Assembly (NCBI GenBank): GCA_964342465.1
Contig: CAYFFQ010000023.1
Coordinates: forward strand, 1 to 28,075
Length of the DNA stretch: 28,075 bases
Direction: 5' to 3'
Origin: MGIIb-Q1 sp964342465
Lineage (GTDB): Archaea; Thermoplasmatota; Poseidoniia; Poseidoniales; Thalassarchaeaceae
Positions 9,601 to 16,264 of this stretch are shown here, one piece after another; position 1 is the first letter of the stretch; the number at the start of each line of letters is the position of its first letter. The notes under the pieces are model-generated. The model was not told where the DNA came from, ran no database searches, and was given only the letters and a program-made list of their open reading frames with translations. The position numbers and the translations under genes were made by a program.

Positions 9601-9728
9601 GATTCGGTGATTTCACCGGCCGAAAGAATCAGATGGTGACTGCGGATGGATTCTGCGTAGCGCCGCCACCCACCATCAGCGGGCACCTCCCCCTCTGCAT
9701 CATCCATTATCGGGGCGTGACATTCCAA
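6666..9728 (-). CDS. RND/MMPL-superfamily exporter
   Basis: A 1020-residue integral membrane protein with the two-fold RND architecture: one helix (about 74-92), a large extracytoplasmic domain (about 95-365), a five-helix bundle (about 370-575), another single helix (about 592-612), a second outside domain, and a final five-helix bundle. Each bundle contains the family signature, GLGVDYALHLINRIEE in the first half and GIGVDDSIHVMDRIREE in the second; the paired Asp residues fit proton relay. It belongs to the HAE3/MMPL-like branch, which moves lipids or hydrophobic compounds, but the substrate cannot be told from sequence. The outside domain has a Cys pair near CARNPDVANQFDDPLC that may form a disulfide. 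An ATG at 9707 is an alternative start. The glycosyltransferase lies 63 bases upstream on the same strand, so a joint role in envelope lipids or glycans is possible. Confidence 0.9.
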   Translation of the reverse strand: MECHAPIMDDAEGEVPADGGWRRYAESIRSHHLILSAGEITESLRGKADEIGSWTHSMVKGQTTRFYRTVFRSPGPIVVVMVLLTMLVGKDALDFGQQINGDVEVYLPDGADSTELLLDVREQWSTDIVLLYIHTDNAIESQSQRGTENVTDVQILQQISFLEGDDDNKGFGRYARGIDWNKDDRGEEDGVVWILSASQLIKEANSAPNRFSCAVEKYGLPIQTSDDCQFTSQDPRDTYVIPDNQEQVNNSVENLGSALDSLVEDTNGDGIWDTAVVIMGIRFDMTGTDVDTRTDPNGMEILDHKAFVQHVKSVISDCARNPDVANQFDDPLCGRDYAGVRLSSMDDERWEELPTRNAVTVTGLTPVLHDVSDAIYLALEEMLPISLAFVCLVMIALHRNPKVIIICGTPIVLSLAVTFGTTVILDIMLTPMIIAAGPILIGLGVDYALHLINRIEETRNQLLKDSAHEVWKAGMDGEEVAEIDPWDKSLYLEATVHSVMTTGHAVLLSAITTIIGFSVLAWEWLVPIQPMRTVGITLVLGIACTFFFSIILVPALGWLVRYRKAGGKRAERVWEKIGEVPVRGAWVVLFVALLVSGAGAWILSAELGKDITGASDEVPPGLESYEALAEYSRVFEGGQTNMFIIDAEERGVRDEIAPIRHLEVLDAIEEIQEEKINNVANTSSISLVTILKAIHINVNLSGQEMYDRSLWEILHSPCWDDPAQLECIISGDIVFTTATSREVMINIAFDTLSYEVRSMLMNEPLANLGETKTLVYVNQPYIRLSVASQLRDQLDAFLSEGGCEDALSCNALGLEGTKNSLLTGGLPLSLDINAGVHKAQSDATIATMFVLLAAMTLLFRSPRLALFTMTAVGVVVLWQPLLMRGGDVNVNVFTAMISTIVFGIGVDDSIHVMDRIREEKETPGGIVKAVARTGQTIFETTATTTAGLAAGLTVAIPGLRNFFTLMMLLIFLALLTSAILLPAMLVAWRSVWSMVEGEGSWQDYDEAGFLSDDAIDAELT

Positions 9729-9791
9729 AGAACATGAACCTCACGCTGCGAGGGGTGCAAAGATAACTCGGTTTGGAGTGAACTGCCGTTG

Positions 9792-10742
9792 TCAATCAAG
9801 GCCGAAGTTCCTGATAATCAGCCTCTTCATAATCGTTCGAGTCCCCTGCAGAACCAAGCCTGTGAAGATGAGACTGATACCGAGCATAGACATCCAAGCA
9901 GCTGTGAGTCCTGGACCTACCGTGATGTCGAGATTCAATGCTTCGCCGGTGAACTCGTTGAATCTGTTGAGGGCGCGCATCCCGATTGCTCCACCGATGG
10001 TCAGTATTCCCGCCCCCGGTAAAGTGAACACCAGTAGTGGTTTCTTGTGCGACAGCGAGATTAAGGCGTAGGAGAGGACTGTGAACCCGTGACTCACTGC
10101 CGTGAATCTGCTGCCCTTGGGAACATCGTAGCGAATGACTGTTGGAACTTCCTTCACTGAAAGTTCTTTCTCAGAACATTCCTCCAACATCTCAAGCGTG
10201 GATTCCATTCCATCCTGGTCGAATTTGATTGCAGAAAGTGCCTTCCTAGAGAAGGCTCGGAAACCGCTCTGAGTGTCTTTCACGGCGAGGTCGCTTGTCA
10301 GGTTCGATGCAGCCGTGATGACCTTGACTCCGAGTTTCCTGTAAGATGGCATCTCTTCGCCCGAACCTCCCTCGATGAATCGGGAACCGATTACGAAATC
10401 TGCCTCCCCATCTAAAATAGGTTGCAGAAGTCTTGGGATGTCGTTGGGGTCGTGTTGGCCGTCGCTGTCGAGGATGACAAGCGCAGTGACATTCGATTCC
10501 TGAGCATATCTGAATATAGATTTGAGCGCAGCTCCGTAGCCGAGATTAGTACGGTGCGGAATGACGGTTGCACCGAGTTTTCTAGCGATGCGGGCTGAGG
10601 CGTCTGACGAGCCGTCATCTATGCAGACCACTTCGTCGACATGAGGTAGTGATTGTATCACGACGCTGCCGATAGTCTCTTCTTCGTTGAAGAGAGGCAT
10701 CGCTGCGATGACCGATTCACCACAGTACACTGATTGCATCAC
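9792..10742 (-). CDS. Family 2 glycosyltransferase, dolichol-phosphate-sugar-synthase-like
   Basis: 316 residues. The N-terminal GT-A domain starts IAAMPLFNEEETIGSVV, followed by CIDDGSSD (about 39-46, nucleotide binding) and the metal-binding DSDGQHDP (about 91-98). GSRFIEGG and the TQSGFRAFSRKAL segment are typical of DPM1/AglJ-like enzymes that place a sugar from a nucleotide donor on a polyprenyl phosphate. Two C-terminal hydrophobic segments (about 238-258 and 278-302) should hold it at the membrane. A TATA-like box lies 24 bases upstream of the start. It is probably part of N-glycosylation or surface-glycan synthesis; the donor sugar is not determinable. Confidence 0.9.
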   Translation of the reverse strand: MMQSVYCGESVIAAMPLFNEEETIGSVVIQSLPHVDEVVCIDDGSSDASARIARKLGATVIPHRTNLGYGAALKSIFRYAQESNVTALVILDSDGQHDPNDIPRLLQPILDGEADFVIGSRFIEGGSGEEMPSYRKLGVKVITAASNLTSDLAVKDTQSGFRAFSRKALSAIKFDQDGMESTLEMLEECSEKELSVKEVPTVIRYDVPKGSRFTAVSHGFTVLSYALISLSHKKPLLVFTLPGAGILTIGGAIGMRALNRFNEFTGEALNLDITVGPGLTAAWMSMLGISLIFTGLVLQGTRTIMKRLIIRNFGLD

Positions 10743-10762
10743 TATTTTCCGGCCACCGCGCC

Positions 10763-10770
10763 CTATATAG
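10763..10770 (-). promoter_or_regulatory. TATA box of the glycosyltransferase gene
   Basis: On the minus strand the sequence reads GGCTATATAGGG, centred about 24 bases upstream of the ATG at 10742. That spacing gives a leaderless or nearly leaderless transcript. Confidence 0.6.
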
Positions 10771-10819
10771 CCGTTTAGCCGTCATTAATCACATCATTAT
10801 CCAATTATTAGGGTGCAGA

Positions 10820-10845
10820 CTCGGGCGACATCCCTGCCGCCCGAG
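10820..10845 (-). terminator. Hairpin downstream of the 10860-11126 gene
   Basis: CTCGGGCG (10820-10827) and CGCCCGAG (10838-10845) form a perfect 8-bp stem with a 10-base loop, 15 bases past the stop codon. Read on the minus strand, an A+T-rich run starts about 10 bases after it. It may be a 3'-end stabiliser rather than a terminator, because archaeal terminators often lack hairpins. Confidence 0.45.
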
Positions 10846-10859
10846 CCCACGGGTTGGCT

Positions 10860-11126
10860 TCAGTTCTCGATGAATTGGCTGACAGTTGTCACTGCACGCT
10901 CACCAGCGAGGACGCGGTTCAGGGCGCCGAGGTTGATGATCAGCGGGACATAGGTCTGACCGTCTGCGGTCGAGTAGGTCGAGCAGTCACTGAAGGCGCT
11001 GCTGTTGATAGACAGTTTCAGCGCACCCCCGGCATTGCTCTTCCTGACGTAACCGACCAGAAGGGTCTGCTGCTCGCCAGCATCTTCGTTCACATTCACA
11101 GTTTCATTCGTTGTTTTCTTACTCAT
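10860..11126 (-). CDS. Small conserved-looking protein of unknown function
   Basis: 88 residues from the ATG at 11126 (MSKKTTNE); a TTG two codons earlier is less likely. The first 20 residues are polar and probably disordered. The rest reads like a compact beta-rich fold: LLVGYVRKSNAGGALKLSI, then a segment with DGQTYVPLIINLGALNRVLAGERAVTTVSQ. There is no signal peptide, no membrane segment, and a single Cys. It stands alone, divergent from the epimerase operon and followed by its own hairpin. The regular alternation of hydrophobic residues suggests a real protein. I do not recognise the family. Confidence 0.65.
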   Translation of the reverse strand: MSKKTTNETVNVNEDAGEQQTLLVGYVRKSNAGGALKLSINSSAFSDCSTYSTADGQTYVPLIINLGALNRVLAGERAVTTVSQFIEN

Positions 11127-11264
11127 TTTCAATCAACTCCCCGGCAGCGCCACTCCCCCATCTGACGACGGTGGTTGTTTTGCGACCGAGAACACTCCTC
11201 GGGAAGCGGGAGACCACCATATTTTCTGACGGAGGGGTGGAGAAATTGAAAGTGTACCATTCTA

Positions 11265-11278
11265 TCTCCTAAAGGAGA
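11265..11278. promoter_or_regulatory. Short perfect palindrome in the divergent gap 11127-11410
   Basis: TCTCCT-AA-AGGAGA, 6-bp arms and a 2-base spacer, in the 284-base gap between the small unknown gene (-) and the epimerase gene (+). It could be an operator or chance. Nothing else clear was seen in this gap, and no TATA box stands at the expected distance from 11411. Confidence 0.25.
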
Positions 11279-11410
11279 ACCGCTGAAAGTGAAGGCAAAA
11301 TGAATCTCAATTCCCAATTACTCGACTTTCAAGAACTCCCTCAGCCGCAGCGTCTAGGTGTCACTTGGGTGCGCAACGGTCAAGGCGGGTTGCACTGTCG
11401 GCGGCTCTGC

Positions 11411-12355
11411 ATGAAGGTGTTAGTGACAGGTGGTGCTGGTTTCGTCGGTTCCCATCTTGTGGACCGTCTCGTGCTATCCGGAGTGGAGGTATCGGTGTTC
11501 GATAACTTCTCTTCAGGTCGTCATGACTTTCTCTCTCATCACGGTGATGGTGTCAGAGTCATCGAGGGAGACCTGCTCGACCTCGATGCTGTCAAAGATG
11601 CGATGGAAGGAATAGACATCGTCTATCATCTAGCGGCAAATCCTGACATCAGACTTGGGACTACGATAACTGACACCGACCTCAAACAGGGCACAGTCGC
11701 CACCTACAATGTTCTTGAAGCGATGCGAGTGACCGGCGTCAAAAAGATAGCATTCGCCTCTTCTTCCGTGGTATATGGTGAGGCGGCCCAAATGCCGACC
11801 CCTGAGGATTATGGGCCGCTCTTCCCCATCTCTCTTTACGGCGCGAGCAAGTTGGCCTCGGAAGCGCTCATCACCTCCTGGGTGGGGACTTTCGGTCTCC
11901 AAGCGTGGCTCTTCAGGTTCGCAAACATCGTTGGGGCGCGCGGTACGCATGGCGTGATATTCGACTTCATCCACAAACTCAGGGCTGACCCATCAAGACT
12001 CGAGGTTCTCGGGAATGGGCGGCAGGAGAAGTCATACATGGAGGTTGGTGATTGCGCTGCAGCGATGGTCCACATCGTCACCAACACCGATGAACCTATC
12101 AATTGCTTCAACCTTGGTAGCGATGATACCTGTTCTGTAAGGCGGATAGCAGAAATTGTCGTGGAAGAATCCGGATTGCAGGGTGTCTCAATCGAATATA
12201 CTGGTGGCGACCGCGGATGGGCGGGTGATGTGCCGAAAGCGATGTTGGACCCAAGCAAAATGAATGCGGCTGGATTCAAGACAAATTTCAATTCTGAAGG
12301 GGCGGTGCGCCACACCGCTAAAACGCTGATGGAGGAGATTGGAATTGATGAGTGA
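11411..12355 (+). CDS. NAD-dependent nucleotide-sugar epimerase/dehydratase (GalE-like SDR)
   Basis: 314 residues. The start at 11411 places the Rossmann motif MKVLVTGGAGFVGSH at the very N-terminus, as in the family. An upstream ATG at 11300 adds 37 residues with no SDR character. Catalytic features are the SSSVVYGE strand (Ser/Thr position) and YGASK (Tyr and Lys of YxxxK). The DNFSSGR motif after strand 2 is typical of NAD-binding UDP-sugar 4-epimerases, and LAANPDIR follows strand 4. It probably makes an activated sugar for surface glycans; the exact substrate is unknown. Its stop overlaps the next gene's start (ATGAGTGA), so translation of the two is likely coupled although the functions differ. 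Confidence 0.92.
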   Translation: MKVLVTGGAGFVGSHLVDRLVLSGVEVSVFDNFSSGRHDFLSHHGDGVRVIEGDLLDLDAVKDAMEGIDIVYHLAANPDIRLGTTITDTDLKQGTVATYNVLEAMRVTGVKKIAFASSSVVYGEAAQMPTPEDYGPLFPISLYGASKLASEALITSWVGTFGLQAWLFRFANIVGARGTHGVIFDFIHKLRADPSRLEVLGNGRQEKSYMEVGDCAAAMVHIVTNTDEPINCFNLGSDDTCSVRRIAEIVVEESGLQGVSIEYTGGDRGWAGDVPKAMLDPSKMNAAGFKTNFNSEGAVRHTAKTLMEEIGIDE

Positions 12356-13049
12356 CAGGGTGAGAAGAAACGGGCGACATCTCGCCGATGACGAAGAGGG
12401 GAGTGCCAGACTTACGGCCGGATTCATAGTGGCAGGCGGCTTGACATTCATCATGCTCGGAGTGGTCCTGTTCACTGATGTCCCAACCATCGGCCCTAAC
12501 GAAGGAGAACTAGCCCCCAACCTTTCCGGAGAGGTGCATTTTCTCGGTGATGCTGGATGGACAGATTTTGACCTCTATGACGAGATCGACCACAATTGGA
12601 ATGCTGAGGAGAACCCGGAGGCGAAGTGGTATTTCATTCAGTTCATGGACACCGATTGCCCCTACTGCTGGCAGGAAGCGGCTACCATGAGCCAACTGTA
12701 CAATCAATATGGCAATCGAGTGGAATTCATCAGCGTCGCTGTGAGTCTGAACATTCCGAACCACGACGCCGACAACGCAGAAATCATCGCCTTCCAAGAG
12801 AAGACTACTGGTAGCTGTAATCAAGGAAACAACGACTGCTCAGAAAGAGGAGGGGATGCTCACGATTGGGCCTACTTCAACGACCTCGGAGCATCCACAC
12901 TCGACCCATGGGGTGTCCAGGGAACACCATTTGAGGTCATCCTGCAACCGAACGGAGTCGTGGCGTGGAACAAAGGCCAGCGTTCTGGAAGCGGCCAAAC
13001 ACCAGAAACCGCTCTACAGCAGATGCTTCCACCACTCGGAGGTGAGTGA
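12348..13049 (+). CDS. Membrane-anchored thioredoxin-fold protein (DsbA/TlpA-like)
   Basis: 233 residues from the ATG at 12348, overlapping the epimerase stop by 8 bases and preceded by GGAGGA at 12331-12336. One N-terminal helix (about 22-42) anchors a thioredoxin domain outside the membrane. The active site is C104-P-Y-C107 and the expected cis-proline lies in VQGTPF at P194. A second Cys pair (C157, C164) sits in an insert, SCNQGNNDC, and could form a structural disulfide. It is directly followed by a VKOR-family gene and then dsbB, so its likely role is the thiol-oxidising partner that receives oxidising equivalents from one or both. CPYC is closer to an oxidase/isomerase than to the cytosolic CGPC reductants. 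Confidence 0.88.
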   Translation: MSDRVRRNGRHLADDEEGSARLTAGFIVAGGLTFIMLGVVLFTDVPTIGPNEGELAPNLSGEVHFLGDAGWTDFDLYDEIDHNWNAEENPEAKWYFIQFMDTDCPYCWQEAATMSQLYNQYGNRVEFISVAVSLNIPNHDADNAEIIAFQEKTTGSCNQGNNDCSERGGDAHDWAYFNDLGASTLDPWGVQGTPFEVILQPNGVVAWNKGQRSGSGQTPETALQQMLPPLGGE

Positions 13050-13652
13050 TTGGCGCTCTCCACAACGATTGTAACCGGATTATCGGTGATTTGTCTACTA
13101 ATCGCAATCGCATCTAAGTTTGATGGAGCCAAAGGCATTTTCCCGCTGGTAGGGATGGCTGACCTTGTCAATGCCGGTGAGTCACGTCGCCTGCTGGCCG
13201 GCTCAATCTTCGCCGTTGTTGGTGGACTCTTTGCATCGGTTTGGGTGTGGGCTATCCAGAGACAGGAGATAGTCGGAACAACCTCGCTCTGTGCTGAGGG
13301 TAGTGGCTGTGCGATTGCCCTCTCATCTCATAGTGTGAACACCATACCATTCACGGATATGATGTACGGTCTGTTTTTCACCCTGTGGTTCAGTATTCTG
13401 TTGTTCTTCTCTCTGAGTGTTCATCTCGAACCGGGATGGAAGAAGTCCTCTGACTTCATGGGTTATGCTAAGTGGATGTCGCTGTTGGGTAGTATCATCG
13501 CCATCATAATGCTAGCCACTCAGCAATTGAGTCTGGATGGAAACCCGATTTGCATCCTCTGCCTTCTTCTTCTAGCTGCTACAACAATCCAATTCATTCT
13601 CTTTTCAGATTTGGTCAAAGCACATGATGATGGGTCTTGGTCAATCAATTGA
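13050..13652 (+). CDS. Vitamin K epoxide reductase (VKOR) family protein
   Basis: 200 residues with five hydrophobic helices (about 4-22, 50-70, 104-124, 141-160 and 166-188). VKOR-type cysteines are all present: the loop pair C81 and C87 in CAEGSGC, a following Ser-rich SSHS segment, and the quinone-side CxxC C168-I-L-C171 in the last helix. Prokaryotic VKORs reoxidise DsbA-like thioredoxins using quinone. The start is TTG at 13050, immediately after the preceding stop, supported by GGAGGTGA five bases upstream. The match is by motif and topology; overall sequence is divergent. It is unusual because dsbB, which does the same job, is the next gene. Confidence 0.75.
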   Translation: MALSTTIVTGLSVICLLIAIASKFDGAKGIFPLVGMADLVNAGESRRLLAGSIFAVVGGLFASVWVWAIQRQEIVGTTSLCAEGSGCAIALSSHSVNTIPFTDMMYGLFFTLWFSILLFFSLSVHLEPGWKKSSDFMGYAKWMSLLGSIIAIIMLATQQLSLDGNPICILCLLLLAATTIQFILFSDLVKAHDDGSWSIN

Positions 13653-13676
13653 GGGCAAATTCCGCGAGCAGGTGAA

Positions 13677-14243
13677 ATGAAGATGACGCCACAAGAGGCT
13701 GGCACACTGTTCGCGTATCTCGCCCTAGCCTCTGGAGTCGCTGCGGTATTGCTGACCGGATTTATTGTGGCCTCTAAGAGAAATGATGCCCTCGCTGGCA
13801 AGTTGGCAGAACTGCGAGGTGAACACTCTCGCCACGCCCTCTTCCTCGCTGGTTCTGTCGCCCTGTTCGCTATGATGGCGAGTCTATATCTCTCGGAAAT
13901 CGCCCACTTTCTGCCGTGTAAACTATGTTGGTATCAGAGAATCATCATGTATCCAATGGCTTTTATCCTGCTCTTTGCGGGCTTCCGCGCTGATTTTTCC
14001 ATTAAGCCCTACATCCTCGGCCTATCTGGATTGGGAATTTTCGTTTCCACCTATCACTATCAGTTGCAACTGAACCCAGAACAGCATTCCCCATTCTGTT
14101 CTGCATTTGAGTCCTGTACTGTACAGTATCTCAATGTCTTCGGATTCATGTCAATACCCTTCATGGCTCTGATGGGATTCATGTTCATCTTCGCCTTGAT
14201 GCTCTTCGCCCAGCCACCTACCTCGGCCGCTGAAGAGGAGTGA
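13677..14243 (+). CDS. dsbB: DsbB-like quinone-linked disulfide oxidase
   Basis: 188 residues. It shows the DsbB core: helix 1 (about 11-31), helix 2 (about 53-72), the CxxC loop FLP-C81-K-L-C84-WYQR with the conserved Arg88, helix 3, helix 4 (about 112-128), then a second Cys pair C141 and C147 in HSPFCSAFESC, and a final helix (about 154-178). DsbB passes electrons from DsbA-type proteins to quinone. AGGTGA sits just upstream of the start, and the gene lies 24 bases after the VKOR gene, so the three redox genes form one unit. The acidic tail is cytoplasmic. Confidence 0.9.
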   Translation: MKMTPQEAGTLFAYLALASGVAAVLLTGFIVASKRNDALAGKLAELRGEHSRHALFLAGSVALFAMMASLYLSEIAHFLPCKLCWYQRIIMYPMAFILLFAGFRADFSIKPYILGLSGLGIFVSTYHYQLQLNPEQHSPFCSAFESCTVQYLNVFGFMSIPFMALMGFMFIFALMLFAQPPTSAAEEE

Positions 14244-14429
14244 AAAGGGCGAATGCCGATGTTACCGCCCCGACTTTGACCAGAGTGATGGAAAAGTGCC
14301 ACCCGATTCGAACGGAATAATTGGCAATCCACACCATCTGCCGATACCACTCCACCTAGTCACCTGACTTGCTAGAACCGTGAGCATCTGGCTTGCTAGG
14401 GCAAGAGGCAGTTCAGACTGCTGGTCATC
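14244..14429. other. Non-coding stretch between dsbB and the minisatellite
   Basis: No supported gene. The 8-mer CTTGCTAG occurs twice (near 14368 and 14393), about 24 bases apart. Otherwise nothing was recognised. Together with the array it forms a 556-base gene-free convergent gap. Confidence 0.5.
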
Positions 14430-14771
14430 ACCTGCGCGCCCGAACAACGAACTTTACCAACGCCTGTGCGCTTGAACAGCGAAAGCCCCCTCGCCTGTGC
14501 ATTTCAACAACTATAGTCCAAAGCCTACGCGCCCGAATAGCGAACTTACCCCACGCCTGTGCGCCCGAACACCGAACTTTACCAACGCCTGTGCGCCCGA
14601 ACAGCGAACTTTCCCCACGCCTGTGCGCCCGAACAACGAACTTTACCAACGCCTGTGCGCTTGAACAGCGAAAGCCCCCTCGCCTGTGCATTTGAACAAC
14701 TATAGTCCAACGCCTGTGCATTTGAACAACTATAGTCCAAAGCCTACGCGCCCGAACCCCAAAGTTCACCC
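14430..14771. repeat. Minisatellite of eleven 29-32-base units
   Basis: Units start at 14430, 14460, 14492, 14521, 14553, 14585, 14617, 14649, 14681, 14710 and 14740. All begin (A)CGCCTGTGC or a close variant and contain GAA. Three types occur: A (CGCCCGAAC, ends CGAACTTTACCA), B (GCTTGAACAGCGAAAGCC) and C (ATTTGAACAACTATAGTCCA). The order A-B-C-variant at units 1-4 recurs at 7-11, about 189 bases later, with C doubled, so a block duplication followed unit duplication. Unit lengths are mostly not multiples of three, and the open frames across it are by-products of missing stops. It fills the gap between two convergent genes. Confidence 0.92.
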
Positions 14772-14799
14772 AACAGAAGTGGGTTGGGTCAGGCCATTC

Positions 14800-15084
14800 T
14801 CATGGTTGGAACATTCCTTGGATCTCGAAAAGGGATTCATCGGTGTCGATGTCGATGGGAACCATCCTCGTGACAGTCACTTCCAACTTGAAATCAAGGG
14901 GAAAATTCTCTCTCAACTCAGAGTACAGTCTTGACTGCACCTCGTCCACACTGCGCCCCCGCAGGACGGTGAGGCAGTGCAGAGTCTCTTCTTCCGCCCG
15001 CACTACGTAGTACTCGATGAGCCACTCACGCATTTGCAGTTGGGCGGTATCATGCCCCTCTGGTTGTCCGGATTTCCCGTCCAT
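14800..15084 (-). CDS. Small protein of unknown function
   Basis: 94 residues, no signal peptide or membrane segment. It looks like an alpha/beta fold: a predicted strand EWLIEYYVVRA, a strand LHCLTVLRGR, a helix VDEVQSRLYSELRENF and a strand KLEVTVTRMVPI, i.e. ferredoxin-like or ACT-like size and alternation. The family is not recognised. A good TATA box (15109-15116) about 28 bases upstream of the ATG supports it as expressed. The minisatellite ends 28 bases after its stop. Confidence 0.7.
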   Translation of the reverse strand: MDGKSGQPEGHDTAQLQMREWLIEYYVVRAEEETLHCLTVLRGRSVDEVQSRLYSELRENFPLDFKLEVTVTRMVPIDIDTDESLFEIQGMFQP

Positions 15085-15108
15085 GGTGTTATTACTGCAC
15101 TACACAGG

Positions 15109-15116
15109 TATAAAAC
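15109..15116 (-). promoter_or_regulatory. TATA box of the 14800-15084 gene
   Basis: On the minus strand GTTTTATACC is centred about 28 bases upstream of the ATG at 15084, consistent with a leaderless archaeal transcript. Confidence 0.6.
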
Positions 15117-15200
15117 TCCCGAAAGTGACAGATGATGCAGGAGACCAAACCCTTTATCGGGGGCGATTAACAAATCCATGAGGTTTTTCGGCGTAATGGA

Positions 15201-16214
15201 TTACTCCTCGGATTCCGCCGCATGTTCCTCGGCGGCGGCGGGTTTTCGTTGATTTTTCTTCACCAACGCCGGTATGGCGAGCATGATTGCTGCCAGTGAG
15301 GTGGCAACCAGTGCGACTACGGACCATACATCTCCGCCTTCAGTCGGCATCCCTCGCGGTGGAGCTGATGCCGCACCGAGGTTGATACCCTCTGAATCCT
15401 CGGCCAAAACGGTCAGGCGGGAATTATCGATTGACATCTCTGAATCGATTGGGAATCGAAAGATGATAGACAGTTCTGTCCTCTCCGGAGATACTTGAAA
15501 TCCACCAACACTCCACCCATCGTTTGGTTCGCTAAACATTAAGGAGCCATCCGTGGAATTGATGAGCGCCCCCGCCCGCGCGACGTCGTTGTGGAATCTG
15601 ATTCCATTGTAGTCATCTGGGTTTGCTATCTCAACATCATCCTCAGTAATGAAAAGTGAATAGGTTCCGTTCTCAACCGCGGGAAATGATGCTTCAATCA
15701 GAATCGGATAATGGTCAAGCGACTGCTCGACAGACCATAGGTTCCTCGTTGAAATTGTCACCTCTTTCATCTCTTCGCTCGCTTCTGCTAGAAACTGCTT
15801 GTGCAGTTGATTAGAACTCACTATTCCCGAACGAGGTTCTGCATTCCCCATCCAATATGTGGGATATTCTATGGTTAAGGGGTCACTTCCCAATTGCCAG
15901 ACTTGATGTGTGGAGAGCCTGTTGCCGAGGGTGTCGATACCATCGTCAGGATGAAGGGCGATTCTCGAAACCTGTTGCCCTCTCTCCTCTACGAATTGGT
16001 CTATGAGTGGGTCTGAGACCGCACAAACTGAACACCAAATCGCTGTCGCCTCGCGGAGGACAACCACCGAGTCAAACATTTCTGGCCCCGATTCCGCACA
16101 AATCAAACCTACACACTCATCGGAAGTCTGCATAGATGCACCAACGGTGGATGGCGAAGTGAGTAAGAGCATCAGTGATGTTGCGAGCGCAGCACACACC
16201 CGACTAACCTGCAT
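15201..16214 (-). CDS. Secreted, membrane-anchored thioredoxin-like protein
   Basis: 337 residues from the ATG at 16214, which starts a clear signal peptide (MQVSRVCAALATSLMLLLTS). Longer in-frame starts would run into the divergent methyltransferase gene. After a short Cys-containing linker comes a thioredoxin-like segment with the redox motif W60-C61-S-V-C64 and a following helix, then a beta-rich domain (about residues 140-285). One C-terminal helix (about 292-314) and a charged tail anchor it. Together with the thioredoxin/VKOR/DsbB genes 1-3 kb away it suggests active thiol-disulfide chemistry on the cell surface. A client or partner cannot be named. Confidence 0.8.
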   Translation of the reverse strand: MQVSRVCAALATSLMLLLTSPSTVGASMQTSDECVGLICAESGPEMFDSVVVLREATAIWCSVCAVSDPLIDQFVEERGQQVSRIALHPDDGIDTLGNRLSTHQVWQLGSDPLTIEYPTYWMGNAEPRSGIVSSNQLHKQFLAEASEEMKEVTISTRNLWSVEQSLDHYPILIEASFPAVENGTYSLFITEDDVEIANPDDYNGIRFHNDVARAGALINSTDGSLMFSEPNDGWSVGGFQVSPERTELSIIFRFPIDSEMSIDNSRLTVLAEDSEGINLGAASAPPRGMPTEGGDVWSVVALVATSLAAIMLAIPALVKKNQRKPAAAEEHAAESEE

Positions 16215-16233
16215 ATACTGCGCACGCACTTCC

Positions 16234-16241
16234 TTTACATA
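16234..16241. promoter_or_regulatory. Shared TATA-like element between divergent genes
   Basis: TTTACATA lies in the 50-base gap between starts at 16214 (-) and 16265 (+). It reads CTTTACATAGG on the plus strand and CCTATGTAAAGG on the minus strand, centred about 27 and 24 bases from the two start codons. One element is therefore suitably placed for both genes. Confidence 0.5.
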
Positions 16242-16264
16242 GGCGCAGCGGCGGCGCGTCCACG

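Noticed and set aside
11300..11410. N-terminal extension of the epimerase from ATG 11300
   Set aside because: The Rossmann motif begins exactly at the ATG at 11411, where this family starts; the 37 extra residues have no family similarity.
14428..14769. A 113-residue minus-strand frame (and a 100-residue plus-strand frame) across the minisatellite
   Set aside because: Most units are 29 or 32 bases, so the frame shifts at nearly every unit; the frames are open only because the repeat lacks stop codons. No TATA box or binding site, and Arg/Cys-rich sequence typical of non-coding G+C-rich repeats.
14430..14771. CRISPR array
   Set aside because: The whole unit repeats; there are no unique spacers of constant length between constant repeats, and no cas gene nearby.
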